A stretch of 64,000 nt of DNA from positions 1 to 64,000 of the forward strand of contig JAEQBH010000665.1 of NCBI GenBank assembly GCA_016808115.1. Reading direction: 5' to 3'. Under the pieces are notes generated by a model. The model did not search any database, was not told the DNA's origin, and was given only the letters and a program-made list of their open reading frames with translations. Each line of letters starts with the position of its first letter. Position 1 is the first letter of the stretch. This document shows, in pieces, positions 24,371 through 35,099 of this stretch. The position numbers were made by a program, and so were the translations under genes. Source of the DNA: Tetrastigma voinierianum (Eukaryota > Streptophyta > Magnoliopsida > Vitales > Vitaceae).

Positions 24371-25600
24371 ATACCACTACTAGCAATTCTTTCTCCGTAG
24401 TAGTGTAGTTTCTCTGAGCTTCATTTAGTGTTTTGCTCACATAATACACCACATACGCTTTTCTCCCTCTACTGTCCGAACCGTCGACAAAGAAGGTCAC
24501 TAGCATCGCACATTACTCAAAGGCAAGTGCTGCAATGTGGGCCTCTCACTACGTGGTGCTGTAATAAATACAGCCCTAAGCTCCTCGAACTTCTCTTCTA
24601 GCATTCTCGCATCCCATTCAAACTTTGCATCTTTTCAAGGAGCTGTAGAGCGCTTATCAATTCTCGAAGTCTCTGATGAACCCGCAATAGAAACCCATAT
24701 GTCCTAAGCACTTCCAAGACTGCCTTCACATTAGTAGGAGATGGTAATTTCGAAGATCAATTTACCTTGGCCTTATCCAATTCAATTCCTCTCTAAATGA
24801 TGTGCCCCAACACTATGCTCCTGATGCACTATAAATGGCATTTTTCCCGCTTTAGACTAGGTTCTTTCGACGCATCTATGGAGGATAGCTTCCAAATGGA
24901 CGAGGCATATCAAGTTTTCCGCAAACCGTTATGTCATCCATATAAACTCCAATACGCTCCACCATATCAATTAAAATACCGAGCGCGACAACGCCGAAAG
25001 TGGCCGAGGCCTTGCATAGACCGGCGCATCCTCCCATGTGCATACGTACTAAACGGACAAGTGAAAGTGGTCTTGTCCCCGATCATCCGCGATCTCGGGA
25101 CCCTAGTCATGGAATACCCATCTAGAAAGCAAGAGGGGATGACCCGATACCTCTCTAGGAGCTGGTCCATGAAGGGTAAGGAAAATGATCCTTCGTCACC
25201 TCTATTCAAATTTTCGTAGTCAACGATACCCTCCAGCCGTAGTGGGGTCGAGTGGGTATTTCCTCTCCTTTCTCATCGAGCACCGTAAAAACCCGATTTC
25301 TGGTGACTACTCGGGGGTTGGACTAACCCAAGAGCTATTGATATGGGGTATGATGCCAACCAGAGCAATTTCAACACTTCCCTCACCACCTCTCGCATAT
25401 GGATCTCGCCTCCGGCGGGTCGTCAAACCGCGATTCCTCTAAGAAGATATGATGGCTACATACTTGGCCGGGTCGATACCTTTCAAATCGGAGATCTTCC
25501 ATCCGATTGCTTTCTTGTTCCTGTGGAGGATTTGAAGCAAACTAATTTCCCGATTGCTCAATAGCTAAGAACACTATCGACAATGCATTTTTCCTCCCAA
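24371..25600 (-). pseudogene. pol: Reverse transcriptase and start of RNase H of E2
   Basis: RNase H start motifs are at 24380-24480 (complement). Going right on the minus strand, the RT connection lies near 24700-24790, YMDD is complete at 24933-24944, and FTCPFSTYAHGRM is at about 25075-25030, with palm and finger residues up to 25330. The catalytic box is intact, but frames change repeatedly. It is collinear with E1 11160-12100. Confidence 0.8.
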
Positions 25601-26640
25601 AAAATGCATATTTCAATTCGATGGGTAGGGCTTAAGATCTAACCGTTGAGTGACCATGTTCCTCGGCTTCAAGTAGAGGTAAAACTTCAACCTTTCTTCT
25701 TCTCCATGGTCCATGCAAGAGGCTCGCCCACTTTCCGCTCCTGCTTGTCTTCATTACATCAACCAACTCCCCGTTTAATACTTTCACAAGAAGCGCTCTC
25801 ATTCGCTTGTTCTTCGCTGATGGCCTCATCGCACAAACTTCTTCATTGCCATCCTCCCGCTGCATGTTTTTGCTAAGATGGAAGATATTGAGCTCTAAGG
25901 TCATATTTCCAAAGGTTAGTCAGATCACCCATTCGACGCCATCGATCGATTGAAGTGACCAAAAATGGCCTTCCCGTGATGATCGGGCACATGGTTAGCT
26001 CCCCATCAAGCACGGCTCTATCAAGCACTACAAAATCCACCGGATAAGAATTTATCCACCGAATCAAACATCCTCAATCAATTCCCTTTGGTATTTTGAT
26101 GGACCTATCAAGCAGAGACAACGTGATAGTGCTGGGCTAAGTTCGCCAAATTTCCTGTTGTTGGCAACATGGAAAAAGGTAGTAGATTAACACTTGCCCC
26201 CAAATCTAGCAATGCCTTTTCCACACAAGTGCCTCCTATGTTGACGGAGATTATAGGACACCCCGGATCTTTATACTTCACAGGAGTTTTGCACTCAATG
26301 ATGGTACTCACTTGCTTAGTCAAAAAGGCCTTTTTATTCTGGTTAAAGCCTCTTTTCACCGTGCATAGGTCCTTTAAAAACTTTGCATACGTGGGGACTT
26401 GCTTGATCATATCGAGAAGAGGGATGTTAACCTTCACTTGCCGTAACACTTCTAAAATTTCAGTTTGGTTAACTGAATTTTTCCTTTTTCGAAGTGCTTG
26501 TGGGAAAGAAGGGGGTACACTATGCTTTACCTCTTCCCCTGCTGGTTGTTCTTCCATTAGTGGTTCAACCACCGTGGAGCTGTCAACTGGACCGCTGATC
26601 TCACTCTCTACCACTTCTCAATGTTACCGCTGACTTCATC
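25601..26640 (-). pseudogene. pol: Protease region of E2
   Basis: The minus frame 26108-26614 (168 codons) carries EVLRQVKVNIPLLDMIKQVP, VKYKDPGCPIISVNIGGTCV and LDLGASVNLLP, with the catalytic Asp at 26204-26206. The C-terminal half continues in shifted frames: YPVDFVVLD (about 26020) and ITGRPFLVTS (about 25960), typical of the (L/I)GRPFLATS block. This is one of the better kept domains of the window. Confidence 0.85.
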
Positions 26641-28100
26641 GCCAGATTGGGATCACTAACTGAGCTTCATTCCCATGTATTCCTCTGGGTTTTGGCTGTG
26701 GTCTCGAAGGAATTTCCCTTTTTCAGACCTCGCATCGGTTAGACAACCTGAAATGGAACTTTTCAAGTTGTCATATTTGTCGAGATCTCGCACGCATATC
26801 GTTTATCTTCGCTGAGCGAAGCTCTCTACTATCTCAATTTTCTCGATTGGTTTGAACATTCAACACCTTTGCTCTCTCCTCCACAAGGTACCAACCACTC
26901 ATGAATTTAGAATTGCTTGCTCAACAAGAGAAGAAGGTGGAGGTTGTCAGCCGCTTGTGATTTAGGTGGAGCTGGGGAATCGCAGGTTCGCGGGGAACAT
27001 AAGTGTTGCCATATGGAGCATTTGTCGTTGGTTTATTCTCGACTCCAAGACACGGGTTTTCGCTCGCGACAAATCCCCTCACCGGCTGAACCATCGACAA
27101 TGCCCCGCATGGCTACTGACCGACAATTAAAACAGTCACAGATGCACTAATCAACGCTTGCACTTCATGCCGTTTCTCATTTCTAAGCTCCAACCTTCAA
27201 ATAGCGCCGGGCTTGCTTTCATCTCTCGTGTCTTCTCGAAAGTGCATAAATGCCTCCTTTCAGGCTGAAGGCCTCATTTTTTCAAATTTCGATTTGGTTC
27301 GCCCCATGCTTTGGAGGTTTCGCCACATAGTTCAAAAGTCCTATTTCATCCGCTTTATCAGAAGTCCTCCACACATGGTTTTTCCAAGAGTTGCTTCCAT
27401 GGCCGGAGACATACCATCATGTAAGGGATTCCAAGCACTCATGTATCAAACCCATGGTGTGGACATGCACCGATGGCTCTATGAATCTCTCCTAACACTC
27501 GATAAAACTTCATTATCGTAGCCGGTAAGTGTAGATTGCTTCTTTCAAATCTTGGTCTTCGTTGTAATCGGTATCTTCAAAAATTCAAATACCAAGATTG
27601 ACCTAATTTCTAATTGTTCACTTACCGAATCGAACCAAATTCGCCTTGGTTTCAATGTCAAAGGGAATGCTTTCACTTTTAAGGCGTGTCCTGTCGACAC
27701 ACCTTTCAAAGTTGCAAACTTCCTCAAACTCCTCGGATATGCAGAGAGAGAGAAGTATAGAAGGCGGGATTTTCATTCTCCATTCCACACATGAAAAGGG
27801 AAGCAGGGCACCTTGATAGGGTCGGTGCACTCATTCTAGGAGGGTGTATGTGGTCCTCACACTCTATATGTTGTGGATCTCATTGGGGTCTGCTGACTTT
27901 AAGGTCTCTTCGTAGAGGGATCCATTTGCTCACTATGTACACTGACTTCACAACCTTGTCTTAATTGGTGTACTAACTCTTTGCAATCTACCTGATATAC
28001 CTCATCCCAAGCAGGCAACGACTGTGGAAACAAAAGAGACAAAGCAAAGAACAACAATAGGGCTTGCAAAAGATTAGTGTTAGCTAAGAAATAAAATGAC
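26641..28100 (-). pseudogene. gag: gag remnant of E2
   Basis: Assigned by position between protease and primer-binding site and by weak collinearity with E1 gag. Minus-strand frames near 27300-27000 keep an EEAMDF/ETSKAW-like neighbourhood only in fragments, and no run exceeds 100 codons. Plus-strand open frames here (for example 27213-27521 and 27552-27794) are antisense shadows. Confidence 0.5.
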
Positions 28101-28249
28101 TGTTATTTATAAAAAAACACAGCCCAACAGCGACTGCTAAGAAATAAAAACTTAAAATTCTAAACAATGGAATTCAAAAAGGTTTAAAAGGTCACTAATA
28201 CTTGTAATGAGGATTACAAGTACTCATCAACTCATCAATTGTAATAAGG

Positions 28250-28267
28250 CACCATCCCTAGTCGCCA
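28250..28267 (-). other. Primer-binding site of E2, degenerate
   Basis: On the minus strand TGGCGACTAGGGATGGTG begins two bases after the LTR end (AATCA, AA, TGGCG). Spacing and first bases match E1 (8094). The rest is diverged from the tRNA-Asp consensus. Confidence 0.55.
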
Positions 28268-28269
28268 TT

Positions 28270-29654
28270 TGATTCGCGTCACAAAGAGGTGTTACACCCA
28301 AATTCCTCCTACCGTCGTGTGTAAAACTACCGGCAAAGATAGTGGCTCTAGGATCGAACACCGATGGGTTTTCGCTTTACAAATGATTTGTATAATGATT
28401 CAAAATGGTGAGGCTTTTGTTTTTCTCATCTCATAATGTGCACCGTGGCCACTAGTTTGGTATGATATGGTTGCAAGGTGTTCCCAAGTTATTTCTGATT
28501 AGGGTAAATGACTTATAGTCATTTCCAAACTGGATCTTTGTTTAACTTTAAAACTAACCCATATTACTATCTTCCTCTTGAAACATAGCATTACTAAGCA
28601 TTTAATGTCTCTGTTGAAATCTCAGATTTAACCTACCCTAATGGCTCATAAATGAAAAATCCAATGGATGTCATGTATTCAACATTAAGAATACACAAAC
28701 CCTAAAGCTTGCCAAGTATTGACCAAGAAAGTACATCAACAGATTTTAAACCTAGTTTTGAAAAAGTTTGAAACATAAATACATAGTGTCCGCTCAGAAA
28801 AACAAAGGAAGTTAACCCAAACCCTTTATCAACTTATTTAGCAAATCCTCCTCTTCAAGGTTTAGAGGTTTTATCAAACATCCTTTTGTTGTCATCCTCA
28901 AAGGGTGTGCCGGTCGCTTGTAGAAAGTGAGAGAAAGAGGAGAGAGAAGAGAGCAAACAGGGCCGAAAACATTCTAATGGAAATGCCTTCAATGAAAAGT
29001 TAGGTTACAAATTGCTCATAAAATGGCTTATATAGCCTACAAAAGGTAAGAAAATACCCAAACTATCCTAAATAGTATAATTACAAAGAGGGTAGATGGA
29101 AAACTAAAACTAAGAGCTCAGACATCGAAACAAGGGAACAGAGATTTCGCTACAGGTGAAATTTTCACTATGTAGCGAAATTTCGCTAGCATAGCGAAAT
29201 TTTGCTATGTAGCGAAATTTCGCTAGCATAGCGAAAATTCGCTATATAGTGAAATTGAGCCACATAGCGAAAATTTCGCAATTCTTGCAAAATTTCGCTA
29301 TTATTGCGAAAATTTCGCTATTCTAGCGAAATTTCGCTATAATAGAGAAATTGCCCCTGTTTGTTCCTGCTTCCCTATGCTTCCTTCTGCTTGCAATTTC
29401 TTCAATCCAGGCTTGATGAAATCCAAAATAAACCAGCACGAACCTCGATGTAAATCAGCCTTAAAGTTGATACATGGTTTGGATATGATAGAATAGGTCT
29501 CAAACCCGCAAAACTACCACAAACAATTTCAAATACAATCATTAGTACCAAAGGAACTACACGTGTCAATCTGCTTAACTAATATGATTAGTACACAAAA
29601 GCACTCAAACCTATCTAAATGTGGTTCAAAATAGCACTTTTTGGGTACTAATCA
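28270..29654 (-). mobile_element. 5' LTR of E2 (family A), best example of the GCGAAATTTCGC word region
   Basis: Minus-strand start is TGATTAGTACCC (29654) and end is GCGAATCA (28270). A TATATA-type box lies near 29025-29040 (TATATAGCC on plus). The U3 word region 29146-29350 has exact GCGAAATTTCGC at 29175, 29212 and 29326 and GCGAAAATTTCGC at 29306, joined by AGCATA or TATGTA linkers. The leader region has the CTCTTCAAGG and GTCATCCTCAAAGGG blocks (28850-28910). Confidence 0.85.
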
Positions 29655-30034
29655 CATTGCACCCTACAACACAAAAAGAAGTATGAATAAGATTGGAGCC
29701 AAATTTATTTAGGTTGGTCAATGTTCTAGGTCCTGGCAGTAGCTTGGTTGGGGGGAGAGTACATTTTAGTAGCTTATTGTTAAAAACTGATCATTTAAAC
29801 ACTTAGATTTTTGAAGCGAAGCTTCAAATAATTCCTCGGGAAGTTGATACTCTTCTAAACTTGATTTTGTATGGCATTCATTCCCAAGATGGTTATGTAG
29901 GATCTTGGTGATTCATTTTTGAAGGATAGTATTACTCATTCACAACCTTCAAACGCCATTTTTGTGAACATAACTTTGATTTTGTTTTTATCGCTTCAGC
30001 CTTCTTTCATTGCTAAGGACTAGCAATGTAGGTT
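29655..30034 (+). other. E1 3' untranslated region, right part, with polypurine tracts
   Basis: This continues E1 after E2. GGTTGGGGGGAGAG at 29742-29758 repeats the tract at 15844. CTAGCAATGTAGGTTTGGG (30021-30038) immediately precedes the LTR and is the better placed polypurine tract; it seems to have fused with, or lost, the first TG of the LTR. No gene is present. Confidence 0.6.
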
Positions 30035-31420
30035 TGGGATTAGTGCACAAAAGTGCTATTTTGATTCAAGTATTGGGTGTGTTTTGAGCACTTTTGTAAA
30101 ATTAATCAGCGTAATTAACCCAATTAGCACATTAAGGTCCCGACGATACTACTGATCGTGTTTTGTGGCTAGTTTTGTAGTTCTTGCAAGCTAATCAGGC
30201 CAAAATTATCAAGTCAATCCAAGCACGAAGAATCCAAGCCGAACTCGAAGCTCACGACTGAAGTCGGAAGGAAATTGGAGCCAAAAACTGAAGAAAAATG
30301 GCTCATTGCAGAAATCTTGCAGGGTTGAGAATTATCACACCTCGCAGAATTCTCGCAGTCGCGGAATTTCACCGCTGAGCCTCAAGAAGCTGCAAATTTC
30401 GCAACCCCGCTTCCGCCTCCATTTTTTACTCCATTTCACCACTTTTGGTGGCTTTTCCTAAACCATCCCTTTGTATTGTTGGTAGTTCGTGACATTTGTA
30501 ATTTCCTCGACTCGAGCACTATATAAGCCCCGCCAAGCCCCCCAGGCCAAAGGGACGACTTTATGCAATAAATCTTGGCTAAAGCTTCTTCGCATTTCCC
30601 GCTTTTCTTCTTCTCTCTGATTTTCTCCCCCTTTCCTTCACTTTCTCACCAGCCAATCACTCCTTGAGGATGACAACTCAAGGGATGCTTGGCTAAATCC
30701 CCTCATCCTTGAAGAGGAAGGCCACTAGGCCAAGGTTTTGAGGTAAACCCGTTGTCTCCTCTCCGCTTTCAATCAGGCAAATATTTGTCATTTATGTTCT
30801 ATATCTTGCCTCGTGCAGCTTTAAATCCTTTGATGTAAATTCCTCGACACAAGATTTGGCAGCTTTAAGGCCTGCTGATGCTACCGCTTTTTTTTTTTTT
30901 TTTAGATCCACCGGGTGCTCGCATTTGCCATATTTATTTACCTCGCCAAAGTTAGGTCAAAGAAATTAGTTTTTAATCGCTTGAGACATGAATGATCAAT
31001 AAATGTCAGATCTCAAGAGAAAACTTTAGGACTCGCTTTCATAGCTAAATGAAGATCCGGTTCGAGAAATGACTATAGGTCATCCTCCCCAACGCGAGGA
31101 AAGGAGCCGTAGGACTTCCTGGCCGTCTTAGAACCCGGCTCTCCAATGGACCGAGACTTCATGAGTTCTTTCACATTCCATTTCATTTTATTATTTTTTT
31201 TGTAGTTTTCTACACCCACAATCACACTGCTTTTACAAAAACCCTAAGTCCAAATTGAAACCACCATTTTGGCATCAATTATAAATCATTTTTATAATGT
31301 AAAGAAAACCATCCTCATGTTCGACCCTTAGATCCACTATACCGCAAAGAGCTATGCTACTAAGAAGAGGAATCTTAGTTATAAATATCATGATTCCAGA
31401 TACCCCACGCACTCAAATCA
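30035..31420 (+). mobile_element. 3' LTR of E1 (family A)
   Basis: It starts with ATTAGTGCACAAAAGTGC after the purine tract and ends CTCAAATCA at 31420. A TATATAAG box lies at 30520-30527 and a poly-T run at 30889-30904. The word region 30310-30420 uses GCAGAA/TTCTCGCAG/GCGGAA-type words. AATGGTGTT-like leader blocks, GAGGATGACAACTCAAGGGA (30665) and CTTGAAGAGGAAGG (30711) match the other copies. Confidence 0.85.
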
Positions 31421-32255
31421 AACACCCATTGAAGAAAATATTGCATAAACCAGAAACCTCAAGAAGACTGGTAAAATAGGCCATATAGTTGAGTGAGTTC
31501 GACATAAGGTACAAGCTAAGAACAGCACTAAAAGGACAAGTTTTGGTAGATTTCATCATAGAATCTAATTCTATTGCAGCCTACCGAAACCACCTATCTC
31601 AAGGTCCGACCCCATTCAGAGGTTGGTCCATAGATGGGCCAACAATGCTCAAGGAAGTGCGGTGGTTGATTCTCGACCTCCCTCGAATGGGACCGACGGA
31701 ATATGCACTGTGATCGGTCCAGCCCTAATAACCAAGCAGAACATGAAGCTCATTGTCAGGTTGAACCTCACCCACTCCATGGAGGCTAATCAACTAGAGG
31801 TATGCAAGGATTCCCCATTTGGTGGTGAATGAGGAAGATCTCATGAAGTTTAAAGGCTTAAAAAAGATAGTCCTTTATCTAAAAAAGGTACACGAGTTGC
31901 TCAAAAAGTTCGTATGGGTTCGGGTCAGACATGTCCCAAGAACTAGAATCTACTCGCAACGCCCGGGCTGTTAGCAATCTGGCCAAGCAGTAAAAGACTC
32001 GACAAACGAGTACCCTGGCCGAAAATTCATGAACCTTCAATAGACGTGAACATCGACAAAGTCCTCCTAATAATGACCGCGTCGAGCTAGATGGACCCCA
32101 TTTGAGACTATCTGTTGAACGGTACATTACCAAGTGATCCGAAGGAGGCGTCTAAACTAAGAGCAAGGTCAGCTAGATTCGCTCTTTTGCAGGGGCCCTT
32201 TATAAACGAGGTTTTTCTACCCCCCTCCTCAAATTCATAGTAAAGGAAGATGCAA
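31421..32255 (+). pseudogene. pol: Tat-lineage RNase H (right half)
   Basis: It starts with decayed PLKKILHKPETSRRLV (about 31427-31475), then SEFDIRYKLRTALKGQVLVDF (split; 31489-31560), VDG/NNAQGS (31640-31655), MEANQLEVCKDS (31780-31815) and KFVWVRVRHVP (31910-31935). These are the RNase H motifs of the Tat lineage, second half. They are in order with the RT at 5928-6811, which shows that E1 landed in this element. Confidence 0.85.
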
Positions 32256-33300
32256 ACTACATACTTAGAGAGAGGTGCAATGGCGTACTGGTGACAACCA
32301 TAACGGAGCCTGCCTCAAGGTGAAAAACCCTGAGGCAAGGGTATTATTAGCCCACGATGCTCAAAGACACCACGGAACTAGTCAGAAAATGCAAAATATT
32401 TCAAGAGCATGCCAAGATCTCCCACCTCCCATCCGAGCCATTAACCCCGATCAAAAGCCCCTAGCCTTTTTAGCAGTGGGGATTAGACGTACTTGGGCCC
32501 CCACCTATTGGAACAGTTCAATGCAAATTTGCCATTATAGGAATGACTATTTATCAGTTGGGTAAAAGGTTTGTTTACAGCAACAAATCACTGTTAAAAG
32601 GTATGTAATCTGGTTTGGCGTTCCATAATATGCAGGTCTGAACTTCAAGCATTGCATCTGATAATGGAAGCAGCTTCAACAACTCGAATTCAAAACTTTT
32701 GCGCTGGAGCTCTAATCAAGAATTACTTATCCGTCCTGCTCATCTCGCAAATTAACTGACAAGTAAAAGTCACTATAATGACTCTCGCGCAACATTGAAG
32801 ACTAAGCTGAAAACTAAAGTGGAAATGGGTAGAATAATTCCCTGAGGTACTATGGGTGCATGAACTGCCACGAAGTCTACAACTCGAGAAACTCCATTCG
32901 CCTTAGCATTTAACACCGAGGCAAGACCCGCGGAGGTCATCAAATGTCACCTAGGTCGGTTCGCAAACGTCGAGCATTACTGCAGAAGTCTCTCCGCTTA
33001 AACCTTGACCTGAAGAGAACCAAGAGCAAGCTCTAGAACTGGTCAAGATCACCAACGAAACTACAGCAAGGTAATATGATCGAAAGGTCGTAGCTCTTAA
33101 CAGTTGGTCTCACACCTGGGCGTTTAAAAAACCCACCAACAAGGAAAGACCCCATCGACGAAACCGGGACCCAATCGGGAGGGGGACCCTATATCGTATC
33201 ACTGATAATCCGACCCAGCAATCCAGAAATCAACTGAAGAGGAAGACCTTGCATCACTTTGGGAATGTCAGCACCTCAAGCCATTTTGCAATTACAAACT
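32256..33300 (+). pseudogene. pol: Tat-lineage integrase; catalytic glutamate replaced by lysine
   Basis: Motifs: HDAQRHHGTSQK (32356), EHAKISHLPSEPLTPIKSP (32405-32462), WGLDVLGPF (first Asp, about 32480), SDNGSSFNN (second Asp, 32657-32685) and GQVKVT, with Lys (AAA, 32766-32768) where Glu is expected. STTRETPFALAF (32880-32915) and GPNREG (33170) follow, then NVSTSSHF at the C-terminus. Each block is in a different frame, so the gene is dead. Confidence 0.8.
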
Positions 33301-34069
33301 ACATCAGATCGGCAATAAAGTGCAGCTTCATTGCTCAATAACATTAAGTGCGATTGGTCAGCCTACTCGTGAATCCACAAAGAAAGAACTAGGAGCCCGG
33401 TTTATCATAAATCCATGGGGCCTTAAAGGGCCCGAAGTGTTACATGAAACATCAGACAAGTATACAGAATGCCAAAAGATTTGCACTTTTATTTCAAATA
33501 ATCACAGTTATTCCAAAAAATTACAATCAACAAAACCGCTCTCTATATTCCAGAAAATTACAATCAACAAAACCGTTCTCTACATCTCAAAATATAATCA
33601 ACAAATGTCATTCAAGGCAAAACCACAAGAAAGAGAAAAGGGAAGAAGAGAGCAAGAGGGGAGGAGAGGCACAAACATAAGAAATCCACCTGAAGCATTC
33701 AACACGCTACCCTCTCCGACCGTGAATTCTAATCTAACTCCATCAATTGTGTGACTAGGAAATAACACACCCCAACAAATGGCGTAACAACAAAAAAACT
33801 AAACATTGGCTTATGACAACCAAACGCATTGGGCCATGAGCTGGCAATCAACCTTGAAGCTTCATCATGTCTGAACTCCGACGCTGACGAAGGCAGGGAA
33901 GGAAAATAGGAGCCATGATAACATACACCCCTTGAAGGAAGGCGTTATTTATAAAGAAGCCCGACACCTGGGAAGCTGTGTAGTCTCGTTTCTGAGTATT
34001 CCAGACTGATTAAAACTACGCGCACTTTCCTAAGGGAAGGAAGACTAGTGCCTGGCGAGCTCTGATATT
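33301..34069 (+). other. Post-pol region of the Tat element, little seen
   Basis: The open frame 33320-33754 (144 codons) is low-complexity, Lys- and Gln-rich, and contains a 31-34-bp direct duplication (AAATTACAATCAACAAAACC at 33519 and 33552). I do not regard it as a gene. 33755-34069 holds nothing recognisable apart from a TTATTTATAAAG stretch near 33950. Confidence 0.4.
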
Positions 34070-34790
34070 GAAAGAGCCAAGTGCTCAGCTTCAACATGAC
34101 TCCAATAGTCGCTTGTTAAGAGCCACGTAGTCACTGGGCCAAGAGCCCAAAGAGCTCGCCAAGAGCCACGAGTCTGATTCTTCAAGAGCCACTATCAACT
34201 CTGTCAAGAACCTTGTAGCCTTCATCAAGAGTCGCTTAGCCTCGCCAAGCAAGAGCTTAGTAGCTCCTGGCTCGAAGAGCCCAAAGAGGGGCTCGCCTTT
34301 GTCAAGATCCGCATAGCCTGGCCCAATAAGAGCCCAAGAGCTCGCTTTGTTAAGAGCCACGAGCTCAGTTCAAGAGCCACGAGCTCACCTTAATAAAGCC
34401 CAGCATTCAAAAGTCGTGAGCTGCACCCCACAAGAGCTCAGCTCGCTTGTTAAGAGCCACATAGCTCAAGACAATAAGATCAAGAATGTTTTGTTAAAAA
34501 GTAACATAGCTAAGTTCAATAAGAGCCCAAAAGAGTCATTTCTTGTTAAGAGCCAATGAGCTCAATTGGCCAAGAGCCACATAGCTCAAATTTTTAATAA
34601 AAGCCCAGATTCGTATATCGCTGTGAGCCTTAAACTCCCCAATAAGGTTTCGTGAGTCGGGCCAGTTAAGAGCCAATGAGCTGCGACAATAAGAGCCTGA
34701 AGAGGCCGCTTTGTTAAGAGCCACATAGCTAAGTTCAATATCTAAAAGAGTTTCGGGCCAGCATGAGCCACATATTCGACGCTACAACAC
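34070..34790. repeat. Array of diverged AAGAGCCACnnAGCTC words
   Basis: About twenty copies of AAGAGCC, often extended to AAGAGCCACATAGCTC or AAGAGCCACGAGCTC and preceded by GTTA, TCA or AATA, are spaced at 20-60 bp. Examples are at 34115, 34348, 34369, 34452, 34545, 34570, 34665 and 34712. GAGC...GCTC makes each word partly self-complementary. It lies between Tat pol and the antisense ORF. Its function is unknown. Confidence 0.7.
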
Positions 34791-35099
34791 AAAGAGCTCA
34801 ATTCATTAAAGGCATGAATAGCCCGAAAGCCCCCTGCGAACCCAAAGTTGTAAAATACATGTAAAGAAGACGGGAAGGTCTAAAAGGTATAAAGGCTTAA
34901 CATCCTCATCGACAAAACTGCCCAAGATTATAGAAGTCTAAGGCCTGCATCCGCTACCGTAATGAAACCGAAACTCATGTGGGCGTTTCAATGTCTGAAG
35001 CAGACTGAAAGCACTTCGCAATGGAGCCCATAAACCATGTAAGTCAAAGATGAAGTCCCAACGACCGAGTGTAGGAAAGTCGGCCTCATAAGAGCCTCA

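Larger units (their letters stand above)
16676..29654 (-). mobile_element. Athila-lineage Ty3/gypsy retrotransposon E2, antisense inside E1
   Basis: Two family A LTRs on the minus strand (28270-29654 is 5', 16676-18071 is 3') enclose, from right to left, gag, protease, RT, RNase H, integrase, third ORF and 3' untranslated region. Flanks GATTG (16671-16675) and CATTG (29655-29659) are a 4-of-5 target duplication. E1 3' sequence continues at 29655 to its own LTR. A solo LTR (23100-24370) interrupts it. All frames are broken, but RT YMDD and the integrase glutamate are kept. Confidence 0.85.
6812..31420 (+). mobile_element. Athila-lineage Ty3/gypsy retrotransposon E1, full length, with nested E2
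   Basis: It has two family A LTRs in the same orientation (6812-8091 and 30035-31420), a primer-binding site, gag, protease, RT, RNase H, integrase, a third ORF and polypurine tracts. E2 (16676-29654) interrupts the 3' untranslated part, leaving about 11.6 kb of E1 itself. Flanks GACAC (6807-6811) and AACAC (31421-31425) are a 4-of-5 target duplication. Tat RNase H motifs resume after it. All frames are broken, so E1 cannot move on its own. Confidence 0.8.

Noticed and set aside
26169..26633. 154-codon plus-strand open frame
   Set aside because: It is antisense to the E2 protease frame, which has clear motifs.
29146..29350. GCGAAATTTCGC cluster as a replication origin or bacterial operator
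   Set aside because: The context is the U3 of a plant LTR, and related words occur in the same slot in other copies.
33320..33754. 144-codon open frame after Tat pol as an extra gene
   Set aside because: Low-complexity, with an internal direct duplication and no motif; no second copy to test conservation.
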